Below are positions 1 through 12,851 of a stretch of 64,000 nucleotides of DNA, piece after piece. Every line of letters starts with the position of its first letter. The stretch's first letter is position 1. Both the position numbers and the translations under genes were made by a program. Source of the DNA: Cyprinodon diabolis (Eukaryota > Chordata > Actinopteri > Cyprinodontiformes > Cyprinodontidae). The stretch lies in contig CM060082.1 of NCBI GenBank assembly GCA_030533445.1, forward strand, positions 39,109,317-39,173,316, in the 5' to 3' direction. Below the pieces are notes generated by a model, which searched no databases, was not told the origin of the DNA, and saw only the letters and a program-made list of their open reading frames with translations.

Positions 1-11
1 CCATCAATTTT

Positions 12-68
12 CCTAGCTGATAAAAAGCCTCCCTGCAGCATAATGTGGCCACTACCCTGTTTCACAGT
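12..68 (-). mobile_element. Tc1/mariner-like transposase fragment
   Basis: Read on the minus strand from 68 down, 19 codons give TVKQGSGHIMLQGGFLSAR. This resembles the conserved block of Tc1-family transposases that ends in an IMLWGCF-type motif. Only this short piece is visible and it has already diverged. It is an old remnant at the window edge and may continue beyond it. Confidence 0.5.
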
Positions 69-229
69 TTGGTATGTTACATTTACTGTACTGTAAGAAT
101 CCCTTAGTATATAACTAAAACAAAAATATAACTCTGTTGTTTAACTAGACAGGAATAGTAGGCAGGTGCTAGCTTTGATGGCAGCTAAAAGTTAGCAAGG
201 TGATGTATGCTAAAAGTTTAATTTTTGTC

Positions 230-575
230 TATTATACCTCAGTTCATTTACATAGTGCCAATTCACAACACAAGTCATTTTGAAGGCTCTTTACAGTTCA
301 TCCAGATCATACAGTCAAATTGATTCAAACTTTTCTATCTAAGGAAAACCAGTTGATTGCATCGACTCATTGACTCAAATACAATCCCTCACACTAAGCT
401 TGTAGCGACAGTGGAGAGGAAAAAATCCCTTTTAACAGGAAGAACCCCCAGCAGAACCAGGCTCAGTGCAAGCGGCCATTTGCCGAGGCCGACTGGGGTT
501 CAAGGAGACAGAGATACAAAAGGGCACATCCAGCCAGTCACGGTCAGAGAAACAGGACTACACTGGAAAACAGGC
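230..575 (+). repeat. teleost interspersed repeat, first copy
   Basis: The segment has the pattern of a very common fish repeat: a short block with 'agtgccaattcacaacacaa', then a core around 405-450 with 'gacagtggagaggaaaaaat' followed by 'cagcagaaccaggctcagtg'. The same core recurs at about 32700. I cannot assign a class; it may be the end of a retroelement. The open frame at 357-578 is incidental. Confidence 0.45.
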
Positions 576-2539
576 TGATCTCCAGCATCTATAAACAAGG
601 GTGTCGATGTCAGCAGCACAGCTGACATTGCTCTCTACAAAAAGAAGCGGAATGATGAAATGGGAGTCCCTATGTCCTCCAGCAGTCTAAACCTATAGCA
701 GCATAACTATGGAGATAGCTCAGGATATATATATCTATATCTATATATATATAGATATAGATAGATAGATAGATAGATATGTGTATTTCCACTATCCACT
801 GAAAAAAAGGAAATCTATTGAACCACAAAATCCTCTATTTTACACAATTTTATCATTTAGGATCTTTTAAAAATACGTATTATATAATAAAACTTTATAG
901 TATAATCAAGAGAGTTGCAGAAATGATAGTGATACAAAAACAAGCTTTGCACAAGTTGCAAAGAGGTAGATATACCAAAAACAATGCAGATGTATAAACT
1001 TGTAAATAAAGAGCGCAAACTTTATTTGGACAAATTGAAAAAAACAAAGATGGAGGATGAAGACACTGAGAAACACAATTGAGGAGCAAGGAAAGTCAAC
1101 AGAAACATTTATCCATTTATAATTTGAAAACATAATGCATACATTATAAACATAGCAATAAAAATAAACATCATATAAACTAACCAGTCATTATTTTTTC
1201 TTCTGATTCTGATATAAATATGTTCATTTCCGCCTTTCTACAAGAAAAAAAGTTGGATGAACTCTTTTTCAACTAAATACATTGCTTTAAGGCAGAGCCA
1301 AGCCATTTCCAATGTGCATTACAGCTCAGTCTTGTCATGTTCTATAGATAGAATGGGTACTGCCTGCTAAAGGCCCACTGGGGCTTTTGTCAAAGATACA
1401 AAGACTGCCTAAGAGTGGCAGTCTGTTGTGTGTTAATAGGCTGAAGCTAGAGCAGCCAGCTGGCGCAGGTCAAGTCAGGACAGGGATGTTCTTCCTGTGT
1501 CATATGCAAAGAGAAACAAAATCTTTCAGACGCAGATATCAAATCATTCTTTATGCGTTTCGTCTGGTGAGATCGTGTGTGGTGGGGACCCATTGCAGCA
1601 GGATTACAGTCTTTGATTCTTAGCAGATGAAACAAAAACAAATGTGACACCAGCAGCTCGTGACAGATGGAGGTCATACACTCACTGAAGCAGTTTTCTG
1701 TTATGCATTTGAAAATGAACATACCCATAAATTCTAGCACTGAATACACGTATGCACACTCTAAATCCCTACATTTCTCATTTTCAGTGAAGGCGGATGA
1801 GAGTGTTCGGGATTCTCTTTGATGGATCTGCACCCCCCGCTGTGACACCAAGATGCTTCTCTCTCTATCTCACATGTTTCTCTTTACACCCACAAATGCA
1901 TGATGTGATCATTATGGACATACTGATGAGATGATCTGGCTGTTTGAACACACAGAGGCCCGTTTTATATTTTGTCAGTTGTAAAATTGCAAAGAGGAAA
2001 TAAGCGTTGAATTCTCTCCCTACTGCGATGCTTGTCTTTCTACATTTGCACCAGTTAATGCTCAAAATGACAGATATGCAAAGTCAGACAGTCTAGAGTG
2101 GTACTTACCACCTCTGATGGTGCCCCTAAAGTTAAAATGCTAGAGTTCTAGATTGTTAATGATCTGAAAAAACTTTGCATAATTTATACTTACCGTATTC
2201 ATGCCTATCATTTTTTGCATTGCAGCATTTTTGAGCACCAGTTTTGGTTCAAATTATTATTTGGATTTCGGCCTTGACTTTGAATGTCCTTTGTTCTATA
2301 TATTTGGAATCAGGTGCATCTGATTTTCCTTTTATGCTCCTTACAGTACTATAAGGTTATATCCCACCTCAGTCTCAAATATTTTGCTATCCCTAACTTT
2401 TTTCAGGATTACACTGTACTGTATTTAGCTAAATCCTTCCCAACTCGTATTCCCCATCATTGCAGATACAGAACAATCCACACAAGAAACACCCACCACC
2501 CTTTCTGTCTGTGTGTAAATCAAGTTAAAAATCATAGCG
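576..2539. other. intronic sequence, no gene seen
   Basis: AT-rich non-coding sequence in the upstream intron of the pard3-like gene. The only obvious structure is a TATC/GATA-type microsatellite at 727-780. Short frames such as 1447-1851 (-) show no recognisable domain, splice context or composition unlike the surroundings. Confidence 0.6.
727..780. repeat. (TATC/GATA) simple repeat
   Basis: Alternating tatatc, tata and gata units run across this interval and end in five tandem gata units. It is an imperfect, locally self-complementary microsatellite. Confidence 0.9.
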
Positions 2540-2916
2540 TAATCATGGACTTAGACCTTAATTTTAACCATGGGGCCTTGAGATCCTTAGGGAGGGGTCT
2601 CCTGGTGGTCTTTAGAATCTCCACTAAACATGGTGAGGGTGCCTTTCAGTTTCATACAGCCAAGGTTTAGAAAAATGAGGACGTAAAACAAGCCTCAACC
2701 CTCACTATGTCTAAGTCCAGTTTAAAAACAGTCCTATATAGTGTTGCCCATGGCGATTGATTGTATTTTTACTAACTTTAATATATAATTCGTATTTTTA
2801 TATCTTTGTATTGATTGAATTTGTTTTATTGCGTTTGTATTGTTGGTGTTGCTGTGATGCACATTAAGTTGCCCTGTGCATGAAATGCGCTGTATAAATA
2901 ACGTTGCCTTGCCTAT
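2540..2916 (+). mobile_element. LINE 3' end (ORF2 C-terminus plus 3' UTR), degenerate
   Basis: Up to 2670 the translation includes [20 protein letters not shown] and then FQFHTAKV. This is like the C-terminal tail of L2/Rex-type LINE ORF2 proteins. After a stop, a related frame continues with SSLKTVLYSVA. The 3' part (2740-2916) ends in a motif close to 'gcgctgtataaataacgttg'. An inverted copy lies at 35839-36350. Both are dead fragments without target duplications that I can see. Confidence 0.6.
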
Positions 2917-4984
2917 TCAGAGTTCTATGCAGTATTAGTTTCACTTTCCAATTTAATACCTGATTTTAAAATCTTAAGAGATCAAAATCTGAAAGATTTA
3001 ATTTTCATTTGTATTCATTATCCTCTAAACCAGTACAATAAACAGCCCTCTAAAGTCACCTTGCAGTTTTAGTTTTCTCTGTGCAGCCTAGTTTTGATCT
3101 TTTTTTTTCCTTTAACGTTGACGTTGAACCACAGTTCTCACCATTCCTCTCGACCTTGCCACTCCTCCATTACTGAGTGACCCCTTTCAGAGTTGGCCTT
3201 AATTAAAAGTGGGCTGCATCTGTTTCAGCCCTTTGCCTGCCAACACAGAACAATCCAATTCATCGCTCCTTATTTTTAGCCATTACCTGAACAGCACTGA
3301 GCTAATGAACATGGCTGAACAGCAGGGAGGCTTTTCACCTATCTGCTTCTTTTAATTTAGGACTTTTTATTCGCTGCATTGGAATAAGTTCTGATGAACC
3401 TCGTCTGTGTTGGCTGTGTACCTTGACAAAGGGGCAGAATTTAAATAACTGAAAGCGCCTTGGCTTAGACCTAATTCCTCCCCTCAATCTAATCAACCCC
3501 ACTGTTCCCTTCTTTGCCTCTTAACATTTTCTATGTGATTGAGTGAAGCAAGGCCAGATAGAGGTATTTAAATATAAGTGCTGGTAGGTTAATCTTCTCA
3601 AATCCATCCTCCGTTGCTTTCATTACTCCAGCAAAGTGTGTCTGTGTGTGTGTTTTTTTTCTAGATCATTCCCTTTGTATTACAAGTCAGAGGGTGATTT
3701 TTCACAATATGAAAGACAGCAAATTGTTCCACTTTCCACTGGAATGAAACACCTTAGGCTATACAGAAATTATGTGGACTTACCTTTTTTTCTGTACCAA
3801 CAATCTCTGGTTGGTTTGAGTCAATAAAAAAACATCATGTGTTTATTTGTATTTGGCTACAGAAAGCCTTCCTAAATACTTCTCCTGAACGTGACATTTA
3901 TTTTATCACGTACCTATAAGCGTTTATATATTGCTGGAATCCTGAGAAGATATAGTTAGATTATGTCTCCTGCAACTGATAAGACCTGCTTTTTCTTCCC
4001 TTTTATTCCCCGAGCTTTTGGCCCTGGAGCAAAGGGAGGCAGCGAAATGCAGCTTTCATGAGTGATTTAAGCATCAAAAGCTCCTGTGACATTCAGTAGA
4101 GATGATAATCTGTGGGGAGGCATCCCTCATAGGAGAATGGAGAAGATGATGCTTTAGACAATATTTCAGCTGCATATCACAGCCATTTGTGTTGCTGTTA
4201 TCACATGATTGTTTCAGTGATGTTGCTGGAAGACAATAGAGCAGAACTGGAAACTTTTGGTTCACTATAGAGTGGAATTTAGTTACATTTGTGATTAGTT
4301 TGGAAATGGTATACTTTCAGCTTTCAACCTCCTACAGGGATGGTGTCATAGTTTTCTGCACACATGATTTTTGTACCTCATTCACAGTAATGGCTTCATC
4401 TTTCTCACTTCTGTCATCGCTGTGCTATCCCTGGTTTCACAAAAGGCATATATTACTATTCAAAGACATCTTTCTCTCAAAGAGCCTTTTCCACATTCTA
4501 GGAGTAGATTCGCAGTAAAATGAAAAGAATCCACCAAGTTTTTTCTTCCCTTCGTTCCTGAGCTTTGAAGTTCTGCATTTGTTATCATCTCTTTTTCCTT
4601 CATTGTTCTGCATGTCCGACAGGCATTCATGCACTTGGAAGGCTTCGACATCTGTTGGACATTCCTGTTCAGATTCCCATGTATGGAGATGCAGCGTGCA
4701 TCAGGAACTGATTAGAGGTGGAGAGGTGAACGTTTCAGGTTTTACACGCTGGTGTGAACTTTATTAGAGCAGTTTCTATAGCGATTCTAGGTCTTCCCTT
4801 TGATCTTGGTTTATTTAAAGGATTCAGGGAGTAACCATGGTTCGGTTCTAAGTGCAACTCCTCATTTTATAAAACAATGCATCTGTTTTAGCATATTCTG
4901 CACAGGAAGAACAAAGGAGGATGCAAAAACTGTGCAATAATTACTTCTTGATGTCTCTAACTAGGTTTCTTGCAGTTTTGTATC
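2917..4984. other. intronic sequence, no gene seen
   Basis: Unique-looking AT-rich sequence without convincing coding potential. Frames of 60-80 codons occur on both strands at about the density expected by chance. I see no simple repeats of note. Confidence 0.6.
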
Positions 4985-5215
4985 TTAGGGTTAAGGTCAG
5001 GGTTAGGGTTAATTGTAGGTTAAATTCTATGTTATTGAATGGTGCGTAAGATGCGCATGCACAAGGATATCTTGTCTCGAGGCAAGACATAAAAATGTGA
5101 CGAAATACCACGAAGAAAACGTTGAAAACGTATGAAATTACTGTGCATAACTTTTCGTACAATTTCATACGAACTGACAATGAGAATACACTGGCTGCTC
5201 AGCCTCCAAACACAG
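4985..5215. repeat. telomere-like TTAGGG run and adjoining interspersed repeat
   Basis: At 4985-5012 there are three TTAGGG units mixed with variants (TTAAGG, TCAGGG). The following block to about 5180 has 'gaaaacgtatgaaattactg' and 'cgtacaatttcatacgaact', whose partial self-complementarity looks like a dispersed fish repeat. The boundaries are approximate and the class unknown. Confidence 0.45.
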
Positions 5216-5689
5216 TGCATTACTATACATGTGTCCTTAAATAAAGATTCTAGCTGAAATATTAAGTTTCAACGAATTTTTAAAAACATTTTCAAGGCTG
5301 GTTGTTGGAGATTGAGGAATAAACAGCATTTTGTGCAAAGTAATATATCCCTTCTGATATAATGATTTAATAATGTTTTACAATCAGATTTTATTCTCTG
5401 TCGTAGAGTAATTGGGTTTCATCATATGAAACAGATTCCAAATAAAATTAGCGATGTTTAAAGTTCCGCTTACTATTCTTCATAAGTCTGGCAAATCTTG
5501 ACTGAAGTTATTTTCGCTTTGAAGAACGTGTAGGCAATGAGGCGAGCATTTGTTAAAATGTAGCGTAGAAAGAAGAAAGGGAGGAAAAAAAGGCAGTTCT
5601 TCATGCTGAAGCTGTGCTATGATAGCTTCGTGAGAACATCCTGATCTTGCAAGCTTTCAAGGTTTCACTTGCAGATCAGTCTGGAGACT

Positions 5690-6180
5690 CTCCGTTAAAG
5701 AAAATTTGGAGTTGTTCACCAAACGAACATCCAATCAGCGTTGGCTTTGAGGCGGGTTGAGGTGTGACGCAACGAGAAGCTCGACAGTTCAGTCTAAAGA
5801 ACATGGCGGCTTCAGCCGATGAAACTAGCGTTAGCGTGGCTATCCAGCAAGTTTTATCGGAATTACAGAGTATTTCTTCACTGAAAGAAGAGCAAAACAC
5901 TGCTCTGGAGGCTTTTCTCAGAGGAAAAGATGTTTTTGCTCTTCTCCCGACTGGTTTTCGGCAAGAGTGTTTTCGTCGTCGCTCTGTTAGTACGTCATAT
6001 GCTTCGTTGATCAGATTGGTTTATTCGGCCCGTCTATCACCAACATAGGCCAATCAGCTAACCCGTATTTTCGCCCCTTCCCAAAATTACTTCAATGGAA
6101 GGTTTCCAGATGGATATGTGGAGCAAATCCATCTGGCGGAGTCAGGATAGTGCTATGATAACACGGGGGAATAAACTGCC
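5690..6180 (+). pseudogene. RecQ-like helicase N-terminal fragment, broken at Walker A
   Basis: A frame starting with ATG at 5803 encodes an Ala/Ser-rich start, then LKEEQNTALEAFLRGKDVFA and LLPTGF. In RecQ-type SF2 helicases the corresponding residues form motif 0 and the start of motif I (Walker A), which bind ATP. Here the frame breaks exactly after GF. At 5954-5962 the bases 'ggttttcgg' hold one T too many, and removing the shift would read GFGKS followed by hydrophobic residues. Translation then soon ends, so only about the first exon's worth of protein is present. The context is GC-richer than its surroundings and intronic, suggesting a captured exon or transposon passenger. I saw no terminal repeats, so the element type is unknown. 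Confidence 0.5.
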
Positions 6181-9100
6181 TTATGGGGACTATCCCAGCA
6201 CTAAACTGGTGTAGTGGGTCAAAGACGAGGCTCTCTGTCCCCACACTCCTAAGAATTCTTCTTTACAGTATTCAGTGGCTTTTTCTTCAGGTTGTTGATC
6301 TTGGCATCAATTTTAGGAATCTGAAGAAAACAATTTACCTATTTCAGAATAATAGTACGGTAGAACCAGTTTAAATCGATTCTCTATTCCTGATTGCCAA
6401 CCCTAGCTTTGGGTGCTTTTCATTAAATTAAACTCTAATAAATTAACATGGAATAAATCAGCATGAAACGTCCTAATAAACCATAACAGCGTGTTCTCTT
6501 TGTTTTAGTGGGCTTGAGAGGTGGCTGAAGATAGTTATCTTTGGTCATTTTTACCATTCCATCTTTTAGGTAACTGCTTGTATCTGTTTTCAGGTTCTTA
6601 AAACTTCCAAGGTTGCAGATTTATTGTTTGTAGTAAAGTCTATTTAAAACAGGTCATTTTCACGTATGAAAAATGGAAATGCTCTCCAGATTTTGGAGTC
6701 AATTGGGTCCAGATCTTTTCCATACCTGCTGTTCCCACATTTTCTTCATTTGGAGGATTTACTTCTGCGCATGTGCATTTACATCTGGTTTTGCAATATT
6801 CAGGGAGTTTCAGGTAAACTTGTATCTACAGAGTATGAAGACTCTGTAAGACAGAGATACTCTGTGAAAAACCAAGGTTAAAAAAACGTATAAAGAGCAG
6901 ATTATGGTTCTCGATATGGTGACGTTATTTTCTATTGTATTTGAACAAGTGGTAGTCATACGTAAGTAGAAAACAACATCTATGTCAGCAATTGCTACCA
7001 ATCTCTGTCATCATCATTTTCTTTCTCAGCCAATGCTGTAAAACCCTATTTTCTTGGTTAATGCCAGGATTTTACATCAATTGCTTAGAAATAAACATGT
7101 ATTTTACAACTACTATATTTTAAACCAATTTTTGACCAAAATGCACAATAAAAAACTGTTTATTACTTTATTTTTCTTCTCTCCATATTCTACAGTGGTT
7201 GGCCATACCAATGGTTGTTAAACGACTGATATTTAGGTTCAAACACGTGTTAAATTCAAGACCTGTGGGCCCTAATCAGCGGTTTATGAGGCTCTCAGGA
7301 ACCAAGAAAGTTGTATCATATCATGAAGTAGAGCCATATTCGTTAAACTGCACAAAGTGGCTATAAATGGGAAATACATGGAATTAAAGTTATTTTACCA
7401 CAGCAGTGTACTTATGGTAAACAAATTGATTACTTAAGTTGCATTTATCCAACTGCAACCAGCCCTTTTAAAGACTAGTTCATGCTGAAGTGGCACCCCT
7501 GGGTTAAAAGTTGTATTTAGTTTTTTTTAACCCTGCATTTAAACGATTAGACATATCAAAAAAATATTGCAACCTCATAATACCTAATTTCCCCATTTTC
7601 AGCAAACACGTCTTACCTCTAGATTAATCGTAATTGCAGCTGTGTTTATAAAACTACAGGCAGGAATAATCATATTTTATTGCCCTGTGCTTGTGGACCA
7701 TTTGTCTATAATTTGTGGAGGAGTTCATCTTAAGCATTAGCTCTTTAACTAATCAGGTGCCTTCTAGTCTCTTTTCTAATCTACCATTGAACCTCTGTTC
7801 CAAAATCAACTCAGATTATGTGGGCAAGAACAAAAACAGGATATACTTTTCTATCAACAAAATAATGCAATAAGTTATCTAGACACGGTATCTTATAGCA
7901 AATTTATAACCTAATAATTGCAACCCATGTACTTCCTGCAACTGTATTGACCTGTCAAAGGGAATAAAATATGAAAGAAAAAAGACAAGACGGTATACAG
8001 TGCTGGAAGCAGCTGGAGACCGATCTTTGAGTAGTCTTCTTTGTGTGGCATCTCCCCCAGCTCTTCAGAGAACACACCCTCCTCCCCCTTATTGTCCCCT
8101 AATTCCACCCTTAGTGCCCAAAGAGGGGGCAGAGCTAGCCTTGAGTAATTTGGATAATAATTAATTCTGCGTTTAGTGCCAGCTGGGTGCCTGAAAGGGT
8201 CAGGGAACAGCATGAGGAGCAGCTGATCTCAGCGTTGCTGGCTTCCATACGGCAGCGGACAGTGAGAAAAGGCCTTGGCCCTGGTACTTACAGCGTGGCA
8301 CAGGACCATTCTTACACAGAAGCAGCACCACCCATGGTGGGTTTCTGAATTGCTCCACAGACTGTTGGCCAGATAATTGTTAATAATGGGAAAAAGTAAG
8401 ATTGGTGTAGAGGAGAGAGATTGAAAGAGATAATGTGGATGGAGAGAGAGTAACAGATGAGTGCTGTTTTTTTTTTTTTTATCCTTTTCGTAATTTATAT
8501 GAATTCTTACCCAATTTGTTCGAGTATGAAACCTGGAGTCCATGAAATGCAAGTTTAATACCGTTTAATGCTTGTCATAAGACCTATTTTTCTCCCCTTT
8601 TGCTGGTTGATATTGAAGTAACAGCTGCCATGTGAAATTTATCCCACCAGAAATTTATCTTGTATTTTCTGCCTTAATTTTTCAAGCCCTCTCTGACACC
8701 AAACAAATAGATGTCATGTTCTACAATCTACTCATTATGCAAAGTAAAAAAAAACAGGGTTGCATAACTCCAATAATTATTAACTACCAGCAGGATGCTG
8801 CTCACAGTATTTAACAATATACTGTGACATAATCTGTCATATTTCTTTCAAACCAAAGAGCTGAAACAGGTAGCTAAACTAAAATAATCGAATATTTGAT
8901 GAATAAAACATCAAAGCGTTTTAATGTGATTATTATTCCTGAAAATTCTCGACAAGAAAAGGTGCACTAATATAAAATGGTTAAATCCCATGGGTATAGA
9001 ATGGTTTGTTTACGACGGAAAAAGCTGGAATAAGAAGGCACGAAAGTGCAGCAAGTATGTATGTATACATATGAAGTATGTATTAAATATCTTATGCAGT

Positions 9101-9324
9101 GTTCACACCAAACAACTCTTCAGCATCAAAAAGGCATCCAATGCCTCAACTCATATACTTGTGCATTTTAAGGTCAGACGGTCTGGTTTCTGAGGTGCTC
9201 TGTTCTTTCATCAAAATCTATTTTTTTGGTCAGGTGTTTTGAAGCTCGCCAGGCTGTCTGGATTTCCTTCTGCAGTTTTTAGAGGCTGAAAGGTTTTTTT
9301 TTTTTTTTTGATTAGTGGTGACAA
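6181..9324. other. intronic sequence, no gene seen
   Basis: AT-rich sequence with short homopolymers, for example T runs near 8467 and 9295. No recognisable protein domain, RNA gene or terminal repeat was found on either strand. Confidence 0.55.
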
Positions 9325-9562
9325 CTTCAAGGTTGCCAGTCTGTCGTAGGGCAACACAGAGAAACACAAGGACATACAACCATGCAGCCAATTAACCTAA
9401 CAGTCATTTTTTTTTTACTGTGGGAGGAATCTGGAGTACCCGGAGAGAACCCATGCATGCACAGGGAGAGCATGAAAACTCCAAAGTAGAAAGACCCCGG
9501 GCCGGGTATCAAACCCAGAACCTTATTGCTGCAAGGCAGCAGTGCTACCCACTGTCTTTGGA
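9325..9562 (-). mobile_element. tRNA-derived SINE-like repeat, minus orientation
   Basis: Read on the minus strand from 9562, the head contains 'gtgggtagcactgctgcctt' and a B-box-like 'gggtttgataccc', about the spacing of a tRNA-type RNA polymerase III promoter. The body that follows, with 'ctctccgggtactccagatt', is a very common fish repeat. The copy is degenerate. I saw no clear target duplication. Confidence 0.6.
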
Positions 9563-10050
9563 TTATGAGTTTCACTTTCTGGAATAACTGACAATAATAT
9601 TGAACATTTTTACAATATGTATGTTTTTAGATAAATCTGAATACCAACAAACAAGGATATTATTTATATAATATCCTTATTTTTTTTTTAAATAATATCT
9701 TCAGTAATTTTGGGTTACAAAGCACCAGCCCTAAGCTCCATAAATCAGACTTTTTTTATTGTGCTTTTAATTTATATGAGACCTTTATTTTTATTTAAGG
9801 AGATTTCAGTGGGCAGGTGACATTTATGGTTCAAAATCGATTCATAATATTATGTTTTCTATAAATGCATACAAATATTTAAAATAAATTGTTTAATATA
9901 AAAAGACCGGTGCCATCTCCAGAGCTTATTGACAGAGAGAAAGAGTACACCCTGTTCCGACTGCTTGTGTGTCAGAAGGACTAGATCGAGGCACGACAAT
10001 CAAACCTCCATGCACACACAATTATAACTAATACCGATTAAGGGTAACTA
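9563..10050. other. intronic sequence, no gene seen
   Basis: AT-rich sequence between a SINE-like repeat and a hAT-type element. No coding or structural signal was recognised. Confidence 0.55.
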
Positions 10051-10058
10051 GTTAAAAC

Positions 10059-10582
10059 TAGGGGTTGAACGGTTCACAAAATCCATGGTTCGGTTCGGTT
10101 CACGGTTTCGTGGTCACGGTTTTCGGTTCGGTATATGTTGATTGTTAGGAAAATCTATTATCTCTTGTATAGTAAAACACGTGTTGAACAATGCTTGCAC
10201 ACTGTTGCACTTTTATCCACAACTTTCTTTCTGCCGTCATCGTAGGTCACTCTAAATGCAAAGCGCTCCCATACAGCAGACCTATAAAGTGCTGCTGGCG
10301 CGTCTTCCAACTCCTGTTCTTTCCCACTCGCCATACCCACACAATTCTCCACAACAACTGATTTTTTTCTGCTACACCCGGCTACGCTGCTTTGCTTCTT
10401 CTTCTTTTTTTACCACTGGTGGTTGGCTTTGGTCGCAGTACCGCCACCTTCTGCTCTGGAGTGTAAACGCTTCGCCTATGATAAAAAGGAGCAGCGCATG
10501 AACCGAACGCAACACACGCGTATCGAACCGAGACAGTCGAACTGAACGGTTCGGATGGTTTTCATAAACCTTTCCATCCCTA
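10059..10582. mobile_element. hAT-type non-autonomous DNA transposon
   Basis: The element starts TAGGGGTTGAACGG and ends CCATCCCTA. The inverted termini extend into 'ggttcggttcggtt' on the left and 'gaactgaacggttcgg' on the right. It is flanked by 8-bp sequences GTTAAAAC (10051-10058) and GTTAATAC (10583-10590), matching at seven of eight positions, as expected for a hAT target duplication. At 524 bp it has no transposase. The frames inside (10158-10352, 10256-10501, 10372-10818) are not recognisable proteins. Confidence 0.75.
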
Positions 10583-10590
10583 GTTAATAC

Positions 10591-12489
10591 CAGCATGGTG
10601 AGGACATGCAAACGTATGCTATAGAAAGTGAGAGAAAACCCCCGGCACTTTCTATTGCATCCCATTGTAAATAACTTAACAGCAGGATCAATGATGCAAA
10701 ACGCTGTAGCAGGTTTTAAAGCATAATCTTGTAAAACCTTGGAAGGCATTGATACTAGAATCACTAGCGCCCTGTAGCCACACAAAGATGGTGCCTGCCT
10801 GAGGATGACCATCATCATTATTTAAAAGACAACTTGCTATTCCACTTGAGGACTGCAGTCGTGCTACACCTTTGTGTCCAAATTACAACCCCTCAAGTGT
10901 TCTTCTTGTTTCATACGCTTTCTTTAAAGAATGCGTCTTAATTTTATTAAAAGGGAACTTGGCAGTGTTCTAAAAGATTCATTGCTTATTCATAAAGCCA
11001 CTTTGTTTTGGAGCAACCTGTTAATCAGAGTGTCACTACAAAGGACACAGGCCAACAAAACCTTCTCCAGGCAACATTAGATTTTTATTTTTTTAATGAA
11101 CTAACTGTTCCAGGTCAGTCCTCACAATAAGTGAGGTGAGAGAAGAGAGCCTTGGGAGGACTTGGACCAGCTCAGCTGAGTAAAAGAAAAGTGTTTGCCT
11201 GATACAGTTACACTGCTCCAAGGGCTATTTCAGTAACTGTCCCATTGATCTGCAGCAAAATGGATGAGGTAGCTGTGTAATAGCATGGCCCTGGCTTTCA
11301 ACATTGGCTGTCTATCTCAGATGCTATAAGATGTGATCAATGGGCTGAAATAAGACCAGAATCAGGTAGTTCATCTTTAGTGAGCAAACATTTACGGGTG
11401 ATCTTTGTGCGTTTGTTTGGGTGTGGAATCCACTTTTTAATGTTTGTTTAAATATGTTTGAAGCAATAATAAAAATCTGTAAGTAGCTAGTTAAACATTA
11501 ATTTTACTCACATTCTTTTACCATTTTATCCACACAGCTCTGTGATGAATTAATTGGAAGATTAGTCACATGTAGTGTTCTGTGACAAGTATAATTAACA
11601 TCTACTGGTAAGAATGGCTTAACGATAAAACATACCAGAACAAATTGAAATGAAAAGATTATGCAGTGAAAGCTTCTTTCCTAGACCAATTTTGGGTTAT
11701 TTTTAGATGGCTGCAATTGTAAAATAAATTCTGAAATTTTCTGGAAAGAAATAATTTCCACATATCTGATTTATCTATTTTAATCCACTCTGATCTTGTA
11801 CTTGAATAAACAATGGAAATGATATCCTGCCACCTTCACTAGGAATGCAGAGTGAATATTTTTAATGTGCACCATCAGTATTTCAGTACATTGTGATCCA
11901 CATCAGTTTTACAATAAAGCTACAGTGAGGCATGAGCTATCAGAAAATGAATGCAACTCTGGTATGTAGATTTCTGACATTGTTTTATTGTCCTTGCATG
12001 TAATTTTATTTTACTGCCAGAGGAAATGATAAAGAGACATTTTTCTTTATATTTCCATTCTTTCTACCCAGATTGATAAATATGAGAGGAAAGGTCTGCA
12101 GTTAACCTTAAGAGATTTTCTTTTGTTTTTAATCAGGAAAGCACAGTAAGTTGATGATTCACTTAAGCTCTAAATTCTTCCTGCTCTGTGTTGATTTACA
12201 TCCAAAACATTTAGAGAGTAACTTTAGAAGTTATACTGTCCTGAGTAGATGTTCCTATTTCTTTCTTCAATTACCTTTTCAAACTAGAAGCATTCCTCTG
12301 GTGAAGCTACCTGATAAATGCAATTGTTGTGTTAGATAATTATACATGAAACAAACAGCAAACATGAAATAAATGCAGCTTTGCATGGCATTTAGAAAAT
12401 TGCACAAATGGAACACGTTATATAAAGGACAACAACTTCTCTGGCTTTAGCTAGGAAATGTTAGGTTACTGTCTAATGCTACAGTACAG
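10591..12489. other. intronic sequence, no gene seen
   Basis: Low-complexity-poor AT-rich sequence. No frame has domain-like features and there are no terminal repeats. Confidence 0.6.
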
Positions 12490-12546
12490 TTGTAGGGCGA
12501 CATTGGCGTTGTAGGGCGACAGTGGCATTGTAGGGCGACAGTGGCA
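12490..12546 (+). repeat. three tandem 19-bp units at the SINE head
   Basis: The units at 12490-12508, 12509-12527 and 12528-12546 share 'ttgtagggcgacagtggca'. The first unit differs at two positions, and the other two are identical. Confidence 0.85.
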
Positions 12547-12851
12547 TTGGATGTGGGAGTTTGCCCTGAAATCGAAGGGTTGAAGGTTCAAACTACGACT
12601 TTCAGTGTCGTTGTGTCCTTGGGCAAGACACTTCACCTGCATTGTCTACTGATGGTGGTCAGAGGGCCCGGTGGCGCCAGTGTACGGCAGCCCCTCTTCT
12701 GTCAGTGAGCCCCAGGGCAGCTGTGGCTACAATGTAGCTTGCCACAATCAGTGTGTGTGTGAATGGGTGAATGAATGTAGTGTAAAGCGCTTTGGTCAAG
12801 TCTCCTGTCTTGAATAAAGGCGCTATATAAGTACATGCCATTTACCATTTT
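12490..12851 (+). mobile_element. tRNA-derived SINE, copy 1
   Basis: The tRNA-like head reads 'gggagtttgccctgaaatcg' and then a B-box-like 'aggttcaaactac'. The body has 'ttgtgtccttgggcaagaca', and the 3' end has 'gcgctatataagtacatgcc' followed by 'atttacc'. The same family occurs at 17669-17946 (+) and 50744-51047 (-). The 5' end starts with three tandem 19-bp units (12490-12546). SINEs are moved by LINE machinery and encode no protein; the frame at 12659-12841 (-) is a shadow. Confidence 0.75.

Noticed and set aside
10372..10818. 148-codon minus-strand frame
   Set aside because: Crosses the right end and target duplication of the hAT-type element; not a coherent gene.
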